DNA of 64,000 nucleotides from Ceratotherium simum simum (GCF_000283155.1 NW_004454193.1:13355511-13419510), one strand, 5' to 3'. Shown: positions 44,337 to 56,792, counted from the stretch's first letter. Numbers and translations: made by a program. Notes: generated by a model from the letters alone, not told the origin.

Positions 44337-45617
44337 AATTCTCTCGTCTACAATAAAAGGAACTGGGAAAATTCACAAATACGTGAAAATTAAACAACAA
44401 AGTCTTGAGCAACCATTGGGTCAAAGAAGAAATCAAAAGGGAAATTAGAAAATATCTTGAGACAAATGTAAACGAAAACACAATATACCAAAACTTTCAG
44501 GAAACAATAAAAGCAGTACTAAGAGAAAGGTTTATAGTGATAAATGCCCACGTTAAAAGACAAAGATCTCAAGTAAACAACCTAACTTTACACCTCAAGG
44601 AACTAGAAAAACATACTACACCCAAAGCTAGCAAAAGGAAGGAAATAATAAAGATTATAGCAGAAATAAGTGCAATAGAGAATAGAAAAACAATAGAAGT
44701 CGACAAAACTAAGAGTTGGTTGTTTGAAAAGATAAACAAAATCTACAAACCCTTAGCCAAGCTAACTAAGAACAAAAGAAGACTCAAATAAATAAAATCA
44801 GAAATTATAGAGGAGACATTACAACTGATGGCACAGAAATAAAAATATCACAATGAACTATTATGTATAATTATATGCCAAAAAATTGGACAATTTAAAA
44901 TAAATGGATAAATTCATAGAATACAGCATACCAAGACTGTATTAAGAATAAATAGAAAACCTGAACAGACCAATAACAAATAAGGACATTGAATCGTTAA
45001 TCAAAAACTTCCCAACAAAAAAGGTGCAGGACAAGATGGTTTTACAGATGAATTCTACCAAACATTTACAGAAGAATTAATATAAACTCTTCTTAAGCTC
45101 TCCCAAAAACTAGAAAAGGGAACGTTTCCAAATTCATTTTATGAGGCCAGCATTACCCTGATACCAAGGCCAGACAAAGACACTACAGGAAAAGAAAACT
45201 AGAGGACAATATCCCTGATCAACATGGATGAAAAAATCCTCAACATAATATTAGCAAAATAAATACAACAGCACATTAAAAGGATCATTCACCATGATAA
45301 AGTGGGATTTATCCTGAGATGCAAGGATGGTTCAATATACACAAATCAATCAATGTGATATACCATATTAACAGAATAAAGGATAAATACAATATCATCT
45401 CAATAAATGCAAAAAATTTGACAAAATTCAAAACCCTTTCACGATAAAAACTCTCAACAAGTTAGGTACAGCTGGAAGTTACCTCAAGACAATAAAAACC
45501 ATATTTGAAAAGCCCACAGCTAATATCATACTTAACAGTGAAAAACTGAAAGCTTATCTCCAAAACCTCGAAGAAGGCAAGGATGTCCACACTCACTACT
45601 TCTAGTCAACATAGTAA
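44337..45617 (+). pseudogene. L1 ORF2 fragment (pre-RT and RT region), sense, both ends missing
   Basis: A 128-codon open frame at 44405-44791 contains residues TLHLKELEKHTTPKASKRKE and W-L-F-E-K-I-N-K-I, typical of L1 ORF2 between the endonuclease and RT domains. Downstream, broken frames carry [13 protein letters not shown] at about 45030-45068 (the start of RT), I-S-L-I-N-M-D (about 45213) and K-V-G-F-I (about 45300). Stops and frameshifts abound. No endonuclease, YxDD box, 3' UTR or polyA is visible. Non-functional. Confidence 0.88.
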
Positions 45618-45790
45618 CAAAATTATTCCATTGAATCCTCATGAAACTCCTAGAGATAGGTAATTACTATGTCTACTTTTACAAATAAGTAAAGGAAACA
45701 TAGATAATCTAAATTTTCTAGCATTTCTCTAGTACCTATATCTGGTAGATGTTAGAGCTAGGATTCAATCTCAGACAATTATAACTATTA
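45618..45790 (+). repeat. MIR SINE, 3' part (split by L1)
   Basis: ATTCCATTGAATCCTCATGA, ATAGGTAATTACTATGTCTA, CAAATAAGTAAAGGAAACAT and AGAGCTAGGATTCAATCTCA continue the MIR core from 44336. Confidence 0.65.
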
Positions 45791-46037
45791 CATATACAAC
45801 TTCTTTTCTTGCCAAATGAGAAAATACTTTTTCGAAAAGTCATGATGCTTGGCACAGAGGAAGTGCTCGATAATTATCAATAATTAAGAAATCACTGTGT
45901 GTGAGACTTTATGCAATTCTTCTTCCTATGAAGAAGTATTCCTATGAGGGAGCATTTTATCTCTCAAAAAGCCTGTCATTTTTTTTTTTCATATAGCAAA
46001 ATGTGTAGGCACTGATAAATATATATAATAATGCCAG
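45791..46037. other. Unassigned unique sequence
   Basis: Nothing recognised. Confidence 0.3.
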
Positions 46038-46070
46038 TTGTGTGTGTGTGTATGTGTATGTGTCTGTGTT
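46038..46070 (+). repeat. GT microsatellite, imperfect
   Basis: TTGTGTGTGTGTGTATGTGT followed by ATGTGTCTGTGTT. Confidence 0.9.
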
Positions 46071-47470
46071 AAACTTACTTGCCTACAACTAAACCCATCT
46101 CAAGTCTCAAGTTGTAATCTTATCAGTTCTCATAGGCTAAACACCACCACAGCAGGTCAGTGCTTGTCTTGATTCAACTCCCCGGACGAGACAGGGGCAA
46201 GTCTGAAGCTGACCTGATGTTTCAACAGGTATAATTCTTTTATATGTTCTAGGTGTGGACAACAGGCTGGCAGCATTATGTCCTACCTCAGATTGTTTGA
46301 ATACTACATTCTTCAGCCCTTAGTAGTTTCCTCCATCCCCCGCTTACTGTTGGGCAATACCACTTACATGATTACATTGCATTTGGTTTATCCTCACTTT
46401 CTGTTGTATCCCACCTCTCTACAGCCGAGCAGAAAGTGAAAGTGATCACGTGATGGCATTGCAGGTGACACAGCGCTAAGCCTCAGAACTAGACTGATGG
46501 TTAATGCCTTATGGACCAGACACTGCTGAGGTTTCACTATAAATGTGAAGAGCTGGAAGACAGATACCTGGTTCAGCTCATTTCTTCTCATTAATTATGG
46601 GAGATGACTGCCTTTTGCTTTCCCAAATTTCACTTGTATTTGGAAATTAATTAATAGATCATTCACTTCAAATATTAATTTTTATACAATTTTTAATGTC
46701 TCATATCTTAGTCAGGTTTACTGCATGCACACCCTAGGGATGGGACAAAGGATATCGTTCAGGATTAGCCAATCAGGATACTTTGTTCATATATGTGCAA
46801 ATGTCCCAAAATGGCCAATGAGATAAATTTCTGGGAATTTTGTTGCAGTTGGGGACAAAGAAAATTTCTCTTTTACTGGACTTGATGATGTAAAAAGGAA
46901 GCCACTGGTGACTACTTGCCATCCCATTTGAGAACCTCACTTGAGAGCGAATCCAAAATAGTGGAAAGTGTGCCCAAAAGATGGGTTCTGAAAGGTTCAA
47001 TTATCTTTTATTTCTTGTTTTTTAACTAAACTATGAATTTCAGTTTTCTGTTACTTTTAAATGGAAAAATACTGAGCCATATAATCGCTATTTCCGTATT
47101 GTGTTTAAGAAGATTGAGGCCCAGAGATGCTCAGAAATATTTTACTTTGCATATCAACTATCTTTCTTGGAAAGTGAACTGCAATTGGGGATGAAATCAC
47201 ACTGATACTTAACGTTCCTTCTTGCTACTACTAGTTGTCATTTTTTTGACTCTGGAGATGATTTTTGAGACTTTTAAATGAGAGGAAATGAAATATATTC
47301 TTATTTCCCAACTCAGGGTAACGTCCATTAAAAAGGAAAAAAAACACATACCACTATTAACTATTTCCTCCTTCTGTCTGATACTCATTCAACGGAAAGA
47401 GAAGAGCCGAGAAGAAATGACTGGTTTAATGAGCTTGAATGGCACTAACCCCTTATACATCATCAATTTT
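46071..47470. other. Unassigned unique sequence, 1.4 kb
   Basis: No repeat family or exon recognised. Open frames are short and domain-free. Confidence 0.35.
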
Positions 47471-47474
47471 ATTA

Positions 47475-47725
47475 CTAATGGTTATCATATTTTAAGCACT
47501 TGCTTTATTCCAGGCACTATGAAAAGCACCTCTTATATTTTCTCATTGAATCTTCAAAATAATAGATGTGACAGATTCTATTAATATCCATTAGTATTGT
47601 ACATTAAATTAATAAAATAAATCTCAGAGAAGCTAAACATTTTTCCCAAAATCACCAGCTGGCAAGTAATAGGCTTTGAATTTAATTCAGCTCTGACTTT
47701 ATAATATAGAGGCCACACTTATAGC
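47475..47725 (+). repeat. MIR SINE
   Basis: TTTAAGCACTTGCTTTATTC, CAGGCACTATGAAAAGCACC, TCATTGAATCTTCAAAATAA, ATCTCAGAGAAGCTAAACAT, ATCACCAGCTGGCAAGTAAT and TTGAATTTAATTCAGCTCTG retain the full MIR order. Confidence 0.72.
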
Positions 47726-49399
47726 CATCCTTATATAGAGTACACAGAGCTTTTTATCTTCCATTAATTCATTTAAATTATATAAAACATCCTTAAGTTA
47801 TCTTATAGAGGAGAAGGTTATTCATAGCATATTCTCATACAGAATTATTTTCCCCTAATTCTGAGGCATGTTTTTTTTTCCTTTTTCCCAATTCACTTTC
47901 CTGTTCTCATTCTCTTTAGGTCTAGGGAAGAAGAGAGATTTCCCCAGGACATAGATACTTTTTCTCAGGATGCCCAAATCACAGTCTATTTGTATTATCT
48001 GCATAAGGAAAGAATTGTTTTCCCTCTTCATATTAATAAGTAGATTACTTATGGCACAATGCAAACCATAATGGAACACATTAAGTGTAAAACCCGTATT
48101 CCACACTCTGTTGACACACATAAAAAGAACAGCAACCAAAAATGGAGGTATGTAAATAAAGTCTCTATCATCATTTTGTTAATATACATATTGAAGCAGA
48201 GCAGGTAAAATGGTGATCATGATGATGATAACAATAACAAACATATCTGCAGCCATAAAACTCACATAAAAGTGGCTTAGAGGAAACAAGGAAGTTAACA
48301 TACCACAGTCTTACTACCAGTTGCATCTCTGTTCCTGTGCACGATGACTCGTTGATGACCTCTGTTGATATGCCTCTTTCCAATTTCTTACCTTCCTTCA
48401 GTATATAAAAGAAGACTGAATGCACAGCTAGGGTTTTCATCAAAATTCATGTCAAGCACTACCATTTGTTATGGACAATTATAGGAATTAGAACCAGATA
48501 GATTGGGGGTTTGCCTCTGATTCCATCAATTTTTCATTTTTACCCCAAGCATTAAAAGCTGCTTCCTAAAATGAGAAGAATATTCATTTCCACCCTTTAT
48601 GGAAAAATTAATATTAGTTAAACTTTACAATGAGTAGAATAAAAGAAGAGAGAGAGAGAGATGGATTTCATTATTACCAGCAAAACCTATGCCTTCAATA
48701 CTATTATCTTGTTTTGTTCTAGATCTTTAATGTGATATATCAGGTGCAAATTAGTTTTATTTTTTATTAAAATTGAATGCATTCTGAGTGCCTAATAGGT
48801 GTTAGCAGAGGACTCATGTGGTAGAAACTCAGTAAATGATTACTAAATGAATAGAGAATTCATATTTGTATACAATTTTTACAAGATTCATTTATAGTAA
48901 AAACATTAACTGAAAATACTTATCATATGGTTTGGAGAACTTAGTATGATATTAACAAATGACAGAGAAAAGAGAATTACTTAACCCTTTTGGAAATTAC
49001 TTAACCATTCATTTGTTTTTATTTATTTTATCAAAGAGGCAGGGAAAAATTGGAGACACAAAAAAGTTCGTCTCCAGTCATTCTAATTTTATCAAAAATA
49101 ATAATTATTTTAATAGTAACTAAATATGCATCTTAATAATAATTTAAAATGTTCTCCATTTGTGATTTATCTTGTTAGATTTTCATTCTCAATCTCTGAG
49201 GTATTAGGGTATAACAGTCATCTGTTCTTTCTCCAAGTAATTGATATGTATGGAAAACTACTTTCAACAACTCATGAATACACATTATTTTTAAATGTGA
49301 CATGAAATGTTCATCCCATTGAGTTGGGCCACAAAGAATTCTCAATAAATAATGAGTGTTATTTTTCTGACAAAAATTAAACTACATTGGAAACAAAAT
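47726..49399. other. Unassigned AT-rich unique sequence, 1.7 kb
   Basis: Includes an (AG)7 run at about 48648-48661. No repeat family or exon recognised. Confidence 0.35.
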
Positions 49400-50285
49400 A
49401 AATATCTATAAAAGATGCCACTTATTTCAGAATTAAGCAACACATTTCTAAATATCCCAATGGTCAGACAAGAAATACAAGGCAAATCAGAAAATATTTC
49501 AAAATCATGACAATGAAAACATGATTTCAATATTTATGGGATGCAGCTAAAGCAAAGCTTATAGAGATATTTAGAGCTTTCAATGTTCATATGATAAGAG
49601 GAGAATTAAATTAATAAATACAAGAACAGAAATCAATGAAACAGAGAAATGACAATAGAAAAAAGCAGAAATCCACATATTGGTTCTTTAAAAAGCTTAG
49701 TAAGATGAATAAATCCGTATCACGACCAATTAAGAACAGAAAGGAGGAGAGAAAGAGAGAGAGAGAAAGATATAGAACAGATTACTGATAACAGGTTTTA
49801 AAGAGTTGACATCACCACAGATCCTGCAGAGAGTATAAAGATAATAAGACAATATTATAGTAAATATTTTATATAATAATTGAACAGCTTGGATAAAATG
49901 AGAAAATTCCTTAAAAAGCAAAACTTACCAAAAGTGACTCAAAAAGAAAGAGAATATTTGAAAATCTCTCTATACAATTAAAATTTGAATTAATTATTAA
50001 AAACATGTATACACCCCCCTACACAAATCCAGTCCAGAACAGTTTCACTCACAAGTTATATCAAACATTTAAGGAAAAAATAATGCCAAACTTACACAAA
50101 ATAGTTCAAAAAAACACAGGAGGTAGAATACTACCAAATCTGTTTTATGAAATGAGCATAACCCTGAAATTAAAACCTGACAAAGATGGTGCAAGAAAAT
50201 AAAATTACAGAAAAATATCCTTTATAATCATAGAAACACATACTCCTTAAAAATATTAGCAATTCATATAAAAGGATAATAAATT
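49400..50285 (+). pseudogene. Second degraded L1 ORF2 fragment, sense
   Basis: ATTTATGGGATGCAGCTAAA (about 49534) is an L1 ORF2 landmark upstream of RT. Further on come ACAAGAACAGAAATCAATGA, CACATATTGGTTCTTTAAAA, AACCTGACAAAGATGGTGCA (about 50176) and a CAGAAAAATATCCTT stretch, in ORF2 order. It is more decayed than the copy at 44.3 kb and has a GA-rich expansion at about 49740-49770. No intact frame. Confidence 0.68.
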
Positions 50286-50292
50286 CTGACTG

Positions 50293-50560
50293 CAAGAGGC
50301 AGAATAATGGCTTCCCAAAGATGCCCACTGCTAATTCCTGGAAACTACAGAGTTAGGTTACATGGCAAAGGGAAATTTAGGTAGCAAATGGAATTAAGTT
50401 TGCTAATCATCTAATCTTAAAATAGGGAGATTATGTTAGATTATCTGCATGAGCCCAAAGTAATCACACTGGCCCTTATGAGTGGAACAGGGAAACAGAA
50501 GAGAAACAAAAGAGAGATGGCACCACGAGAAGGACTGGGTCTGACGTTGACGGCCTCACA
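50293..50560 (+). repeat. MLT1-like LTR 5' part
   Basis: CAGAATAATGGCTTCCCAAA, TAGGTTACATGGCAAAGGGA, ATGGAATTAAGTTTGCTAAT, ATAGGGAGATTATGTTAGAT, then CAAAGTAATCACACTGGCCC follows a MaLR/MLT1 LTR 5' half. Confidence 0.55.
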
Positions 50561-51014
50561 AAGTGTGTAGACCATGAAGAGAGTCAAATGAAATATTATT
50601 TTAAAAAAGGAAATAATTGATTAATGTATAAAATCCATGATTTGCATCATTTAAGAGTCAATTTCAGGGTTTATAGTGACACTGGATCATTTTTAAGCTT
50701 AAAAATTTGTTTATTGTAAGAATTAATACGATCTATGCTATTCACGTTTGAATAAATGTGAACTCTCGCAGATTTTAAAAACCTGATTCCTTGCCTGAAT
50801 TGAAACACTGTTAAAATTGTATACATCTGCACACAATGCATTCAGTCAAGGGAGTTTATATGTAAATCTAATGGTTGTTAATTCCAGAGAATAACATTCA
50901 AAGTGATAGTTTAAAAAATAAATGATTGATTTAAGAACATTGACAGACTGGAAGGACTACTACAAGCTTGATTAAATAAAGGAGTATATTGATACATCCT
51001 GTATTCACATCCTG
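50561..51014. other. Unassigned unique AT-rich sequence
   Basis: Nothing recognised. Confidence 0.35.
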
Positions 51015-51200
51015 TGGCAGAATCATTTTCACCACGGTTCCCATAGGAACTATGGGGGCAAGTGTTTTATTTCAGTCATACACCAAGAGCTTGTTGGAAA
51101 TGCAGATTCTCAGGCCCTGCCCCAGACCTATTAAATCAGAACCCGCATTTTCACAAGATTGGAAATTTGCATATGCATTACATTTTGAGAAAATGTTACC
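51015..51200 (+). mobile_element. MER5-type hAT-Charlie element
   Basis: GAGCTTGTTGGAAATGCAGA, TTCTCAGGCCCTGCCCCAGA, CCTATTAAATCAGAACCCGC and TTACATTTTGAGAAAATG match the body and 3' end of MER5-type elements. The 73- and 74-codon open frames here are by-products. Confidence 0.72.
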
Positions 51201-51904
51201 TAGAAAATGAGCATGGTGTAAGAGTGAAATTAGTCAGATGTAGGTTACAATGTGCAAACACAGAATTTTTTTTCACTGCTCTCTGAGTTTGCTACCAATA
51301 TATGCATTCCAATATGTCATATATTAACAGCCTAGAACAATTCTTAAATTATGATGTATTGATTTTATTTCTGGAAGTTTATTTTGATGAATTAGTAAAA
51401 ACTTGGAGAAAGTAAACAATAGAAATAACACATCATTGAAATATACAAAGCCTTAAAATAAAAACAAATAATAAATGCCTAACACATAGAACAAAAATTA
51501 AGTAAACATGGGACATCCCTATAATAGATTAGAAATTCTCTAATGTATACTACCATAAATATTACAATACTGAAAATGTGATATAAAAAATGATATAAAA
51601 AAGAAAACCTATGCATGTGTTATGATCACAAAAAATCAAATGAACACAAAAACTAAGCATATCAAAAGGAACACTTCAAGAGTTTATCAAAGCAGAGTTT
51701 ATTCCTCTGCCAGTGGAATATTGAGCCATTTCAATAAAATTTTGTTCTAGTATATACATAACTTTCCTATTTTCTTTAACCACATACACTAACTTTAAAA
51801 TGAAAAGTAAAATTAATTTGGGAAAATATTTTTTTGAAAGAAAGAAACCAAAGGGTAAAATTGGGATTCTTTTTGCTGAATATGAATAAACATAGATGCA
51901 ATAA
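51201..51904. other. Unassigned AT-rich sequence
   Basis: Nothing firmly recognised. The 99-codon minus frame at 51676-51975 has no domain. Confidence 0.35.
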
Positions 51905-52036
51905 AATAGGACAGAAGAGAGAATTCTGAGTTGCCCTAAATTCCATCTCTTACTGAAAATAGGACAATGAGACAAGAATTCTGACTTGCCCTAAATTTCA
52001 TCTCTTTCTGCTAAGTCAGCTTTAATAAGACAGAAG
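51905..52036 (+). repeat. 53-bp tandem duplication with partial third copy
   Basis: Unit 1 (51905-51957) begins AATAGGACAGAAGAG and contains AATTCTGAGTTGCCCTAAAT. Unit 2 (51958-52011) begins AATAGGACAATGAGAC and contains AATTCTGACTTGCCCTAAAT. A partial third start, AATAAGACAGAAG, is at 52024-52036. The units differ by only a few substitutions. Confidence 0.88.
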
Positions 52037-52779
52037 GTGGCATTTTTTTGACATATATTTCTGATTGGCACTCAGACCAAAGTTACTGCCCACCAATGTG
52101 TAGTTGAAATTAACTCTTAGAGAGTCATTTGCTACTCTCAAACTATAAATATGTAGAAGGTTATCTGTGAGTGTGGCAGGGAAAAGTAGGTGGAGGGAAA
52201 GTGATCCACAGGGCCATTTCAAAATTTCCACAGATATTTGTGACCCAGCTTTACCTTGAGCAACAGAATGAAACAAAGAAATAACTCTATGTCCTACTTC
52301 TTTTTACAAAAGGACTTATTTTCTAAACTTCTTTGAACAAAATCATTCTAGGCCCTACATTTTTAGTTTTACTAATGAATCAAATTGTAATTCAAATAAA
52401 ATAGAAATATGTGTGCCTGTTTTCAGCAGATTTTGTCATGCAGCATTCATTCATTAAAATAATTCGTAGCAAATAAGATCAATTTATAGAATCATGACAA
52501 GTTCATTCAAATATTTTTTCATCTAAATGCTATCTTAATTCTGCATAATTTGAAAAAGATATTCACATAAGATTACTTTAACTTGATCAAGCTTGATATG
52601 GATAATTGGAAAACTTTGGAACAATAAATCAGAGTAATTTTACTAAACACACACCGAGAAGTTCATTATTGCAAAGAAATATACTACTACTCTGACCACT
52701 TTCTGTAAGCTAAAATCTTAGTTCATTAAGAAAAAAAATGACAAGAACACCACAAAATCCACATTATCAATATTTTTAC
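52037..52779. other. Unassigned AT-rich sequence
   Basis: Nothing recognised. The 84-codon minus frame at 52022-52276 has no domain. Confidence 0.35.
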
Positions 52780-52925
52780 CATGTGTCTCTTACTGTGCTT
52801 CTAAGAATATTGCATAAGTAATTTCATGCAGACCTTACCATGACTTTTTGAGGTGGATGCTCATTTTGCAAAAGCTAGAACTGAGACTTGGAAGACAAAC
52901 TGCCAATAAGTGGCAAAGTGCGCCA
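52780..52925 (+). repeat. MIR SINE
   Basis: TGTGTCTCTTACTGTGCTTC, GCATAAGTAATTTCATGCAG, TTTTGAGGTGGATGCTCATT, AGCTAGAACTGAGACTTGGA and CAATAAGTGGCAAAGTGCGC follow the MIR core. Confidence 0.68.
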
Positions 52926-53468
52926 TATCCCTCAAATCTACTGTATATAGAAAATATGGTTTACAACTTATAAGTCTAGAATAATTGTAGCTAAATAACT
53001 AATTTAGAAATGTATGTATGGATTTTTATTCTCTGTTTGAAAACTTGGCCACTTAAATGTGACAGTATCTATGTTTGGAGAGTGGACTTGGTGTAAGAAC
53101 TAAGCTAAAGAAGAATCTATAAGCATTTGCCCTCTGAAGCAACTAATTCTATTTTCTCAAGTAATATAAGATCAAATATCTTACTCATTCAATTGGTCAC
53201 CAGGAAAGCCCAGTATTAATATGGCTCTAAAAACACACTTTGCACATGCAAAATAACATAACACAAAGAAAACATGCATTTTTCTCTTTTTTCACGTATC
53301 TGATATACACTGATTCCTAGAATTAGAAGGGTTCTTAGAAGGTGCTGTATTTCTCAATAATGTTTATTTAGTGCATTAAGAAAGAACATGTTAAACCCTC
53401 CATCCAAAGGAGAAACATACTCTATCATCTGCAACATTCCTGAGAAGTTGATTAATAGGTGTCCCCCC
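52926..53468. other. Unassigned unique sequence
   Basis: Nothing recognised. Confidence 0.35.
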
Positions 53469-53580
53469 TACTGGACTGTAAGATCCAAAATGGGAGGGAA
53501 GGTTCATCATGATCATAAGTCTTCACATAACACAATGCTTGAACATTATTAGGTCCTTAACAAACTTGAATGAGTGAACA
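53469..53580 (+). repeat. L2 LINE 3' end, sense
   Basis: TACTGGACTGTAAGATCCAA, ATGGGAGGGAAGGTTCATCA, AACACAATGCTTGAACATTA and AACAAACTTGAATGAGTGAA correspond to the L2 tail with its GAATGAATGA-type end. Confidence 0.62.
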
Positions 53581-55036
53581 GCTTGGTGTTCATTTTGAAG
53601 TTACTCCTTGCTATGGGGAGTACGGAGTAAATAAGTGCTAAAGATTGAAAAGTTCCTCCTTACATGAAACTCTCATCTCTATGCTGTCTCATCATTGGTT
53701 TATTTCTTAACATTGTAGCTTAACCATAAGTTTGCATCAAGTAGGTTCAGACGACAAATACCAGCCAGTTACATCAATTAGTATCAGTAATGAGTTATAA
53801 AATAAGCGACAGAATTAGTAAAGGTGGTGACAGAGACTGATTACAATTGAATGAAGGGGGCAGGGAAATTACTTCAAAAAAGAACTTTTATAATTCTTTA
53901 TAACAAATTTTAAATCTATAAATTCCAAACGTGTCAATCACTTTCTTGAACAACTTTTTAGCCTAAGTTATAGACAAGTGGTAGGTTAAGGCTTAAAATG
54001 GGGTTACTGTCTTGTATTTGCAAAATGTGCAAATTTTTGTCCAAGATACCTAAGATATTTGAAGGTAAATTACCTAAATTTTTTTCTTAATTATTTTTTT
54101 CAAAATCTGTCTTCTCCTTATAAGATATAATAACTCAGAGGTGTTTGGACCATTTTCTTCTCATTAAAAGATTATTATAAATGAAAAACAAGATCTTTCC
54201 CCCAAAATGACCCCCATTTGATTTGATTTGATTTGAAGGGTTCTCTCTTTCACAGGTTTGCCCAGACTTTCACATCACAGAGCTGCATCCTGCTCGACAT
54301 AGTTACTTGCTCGTCTTCACTTAATGACTCTCATAAAAATCGCTGAATCAGAGCAAATGTTCTACCTCTCCACTGCCCAGTCCTTACAGCATTTGTTAGG
54401 AGCTCATTGATTACTGTGGGAACATTTGCTAAGGGTCTGTGGCTTGGGTTTGGAGCAGAAACTTCTCCAAGGAGTTTTGTTTCTCTTTGTTTTCACGTTT
54501 AAAGAGGTACTAAAAATGGTTAGACACGATCTTGCCTTTGAAATAGAATTCTCTCAAGTTGTGTTTAATATCTCACTATGTGGCTCTCAGAAGCTTTCAG
54601 ACTCTGTGTCTTTAAACATCCTTTGTTCATCTTTGCAGGTGTCAGCCTTGTAATATTGAAAGGAAGGTAGGTCTGCTACTTTTGTAATGGAAATGCAAAC
54701 CCAGGCTTATTCATTAAGGACAACAGATTAAGTACACATAGGACATAAGTGCTTCTGACCGAGTTCCTATTCCGATGCCAGTTAGGAATTTGCTACTCAT
54801 TTGCGTTGTGATTCATTGGCCATAGGGGTCTGTCACACACAGAGAAGACAGAATATTAGAGCCAGGAGGAATTGTAGAGGGGGAGAAATTAGCACATTAG
54901 TACTTAGATGAGCAGAGTAAATGCATCTTCTTTACCTTTTGTAACTAGCTGCTTTTGCTTTTTTTGGACCTCCATCTTGCTGGAAAAGGAGGAGATTTTA
55001 ACTTGCTAATTGCAAGTACTCTAGTTGCTTCTGATT
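53581..55036. other. Unassigned unique sequence, 1.45 kb
   Basis: Includes four TTTGA units at about 54217-54236. The 75-codon plus frame at 54426-54653 lies in unique sequence but has no domain or clear splice context. The block at 54290-54420 is repeat-free. Confidence 0.35.
54217..54236 (+). repeat. (ATTTG)4 pentanucleotide repeat
   Basis: ATTTGATTTGATTTGATTTG, four perfect units. Confidence 0.92.
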
Positions 55037-55313
55037 TTAAAATGTGTTTTGTTTTGTTTGGTTTGGTGAGGAAGATTGGCCCTGAGCTAACACCTGTTGC
55101 AAATCCTCCTCTTTTGGCTTGAGGAAGATAGGCCCCACGCTAACATCTGTGCCGGTCTTCTTCTATTTTGTATGTGGGTCACTGCCACAGCATGGCTTGA
55201 TGAGTGCTGTCAGTCCACACCCAGGATCCGAACCCATGGACCCCAGGCTGCCGAAGCAGAACGTGTTGAACTTAACCACTACACTGTTGGGCCGGCCCCT
55301 TAAAATGTGTTTT
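55037..55313 (-). mobile_element. ERE SINE with duplicated GAGGAAGA tail module
   Basis: Minus-strand copy. Tail modules GAGGAAGATTGGCCCTGAGC (about 55068) and GAGGAAGATAGGCCCCACGC (about 55121). The head end is TGTTGGGCCGGCCC at 55285-55298. B-box reverse GGATCCGAACC at about 55224. The duplication TTAAAATGTGTTTT at 55037-55050 and 55300-55313 is perfect over 14 bases. The tail is a T/G-rich run rather than pure A. Confidence 0.95.
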
Positions 55314-56270
55314 TCAAGTAACTCACTTTCTTATGCGGAAGTGCTACAATTTTCAGTTTTCTTCACCTTTCTCATGCTCCTTCTGAAGATGATGTCTGTG
55401 TGTGTGAAGGCTGGAGTGTTTCAGTAGTGTTTAAAAGGGCATTTGGAGGCAATGTAGAGGTGAACCTGGAGTGTAAATAGACATAAGCTGACTCTGGCTG
55501 AGCTTGCCTGGGACAGCCCCTGTTCATGCCTGTGGTCCTGGTGTGATTATTAACAGTGACCCTTTTACTCCCCAAATGTCTTTGCTTAGACAATGTAGAT
55601 GAGGGTGTAAAGACGGGCACATTTAGAATCAGTTCAAACAGACTCCATCTCTATCAACATAGTGATTACTGATTTTCTTTCAGAAAAACTGCAAAGTCAC
55701 GTAGCCAGGGCATGTGCAAAAGAAGAAATCTTGACCTGAAACCACCTCGGAACCAAAGATCCTCCTTTCCACAGAACACAAGGATGGGGAAAGACCAGAA
55801 CTTGAATGTCAGACTCCTCTCAGAAGTGAGGGGTCAGTCATTCAGGAAGATCTGGTGTTAAAATTCCTTCTCCACCTCATCATAAATGTTTGGAACCCTG
55901 TCATAAATGTTTAAAACCTCATCATAAATTCTTGAAGCCCACCAAACAAAACCTGTCCCACCAGCATTTTCACATGTTAGCCTGTTCTCCCTAAGCTCTT
56001 AAATTTTGCCCCAAATCTTGAATCAGGGAGACAGATCTGAGAGCACAAGCCCCTGTTCTCCCTGCAGATGGATCTTGCAGAGTAAAAGCTGATCTCTTTT
56101 CCCAAAGGCTGATGCTGTAATTAACTGGCTTGTTTATGCACATCGGGCAGAGAATCCCAATTTTGTGCAGTAACAAGGGTACCAGAAGTCAGTTATAGAG
56201 ACTACAGTTTAGGGCACAACATCTAGTTTATGTCAGGCCTTCCATTCTGAAATCTAGTACACATAGTGTT
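55314..56270. other. Unassigned unique sequence
   Basis: Small local repeats of CATAAATGTTTGGAAC / CATAAATGTTTAAAAC type at 55880-55930. No repeat family or exon recognised. Confidence 0.35.
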
Positions 56271-56274
56271 TCAT

Positions 56275-56410
56275 TTAGTTTATTCATTAATTCGGCCAAT
56301 ATCTAGCACTTTGCACGTGTCAGACACTGTTTTAGGCTTTAGGAGATTTGGCATTGAACAAAATAGACCTATCTCTGTTGTCATGAAACCTACATTTCAG
56401 TGTCACTGGT
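56275..56410 (-). repeat. L2 LINE tail, antisense
   Basis: TTTATTCATTAATTCGGCCA, GCACGTGTCAGACACTGTTT, TAGGAGATTTGGCATTGAAC and TGTTGTCATGAAACCTACAT follow the antisense L2 3' end. Confidence 0.65.
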
Positions 56411-56571
56411 TCATGGTCCACATTTTGGGAAACATTAAATGATTTAATTTATTTTACTGATGATGAAACAAGGCCTCTAAAAATAGTGACTTCCCCAAGT
56501 CAAGTAATAGGTTAATGATAAATCCATAATCAGAATCCCAGTTGCCTGACAAACAGCTTAATTACCTATAG

Positions 56572-56792
56572 CAGGGGCTGGCACACTACAGTCTACAGGC
56601 CAATCTACCCATTTTCTGTTTTTGTAAATAAAGTTTGTTGGAATATGGCCAAGCCTATTCATTTCTGTATGTCTACAGCTGCCTTCGCCCTACAATAGCA
56701 GAGTTGAGTAGTAGCAATAGATACCATATGGCATGCAGAGCCTAAAATATTTACCATCCAGCCCTTTACAAAAAATGTTGGCCAACCTTTCT
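56572..56792 (+). mobile_element. hAT-family non-autonomous DNA transposon
   Basis: CAGGGGCTGGCACACTACAG at the start and TTGGCCAACCTTTC at the end are decayed inverted termini of the CAGGGGTCGGCAAACT type. The interior, with TTTTTGTAAATAAAGTTTGT, TTGGAATATGGCCAAGCC, CAGAGTTGAGTAGTAGCAAT and CCTAAAATATTTACCATCCA, is a familiar mammalian hAT (Tip100-group) sequence. The flanking 8-mers match at 5 of 8 positions. Old, non-coding. Confidence 0.78.
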
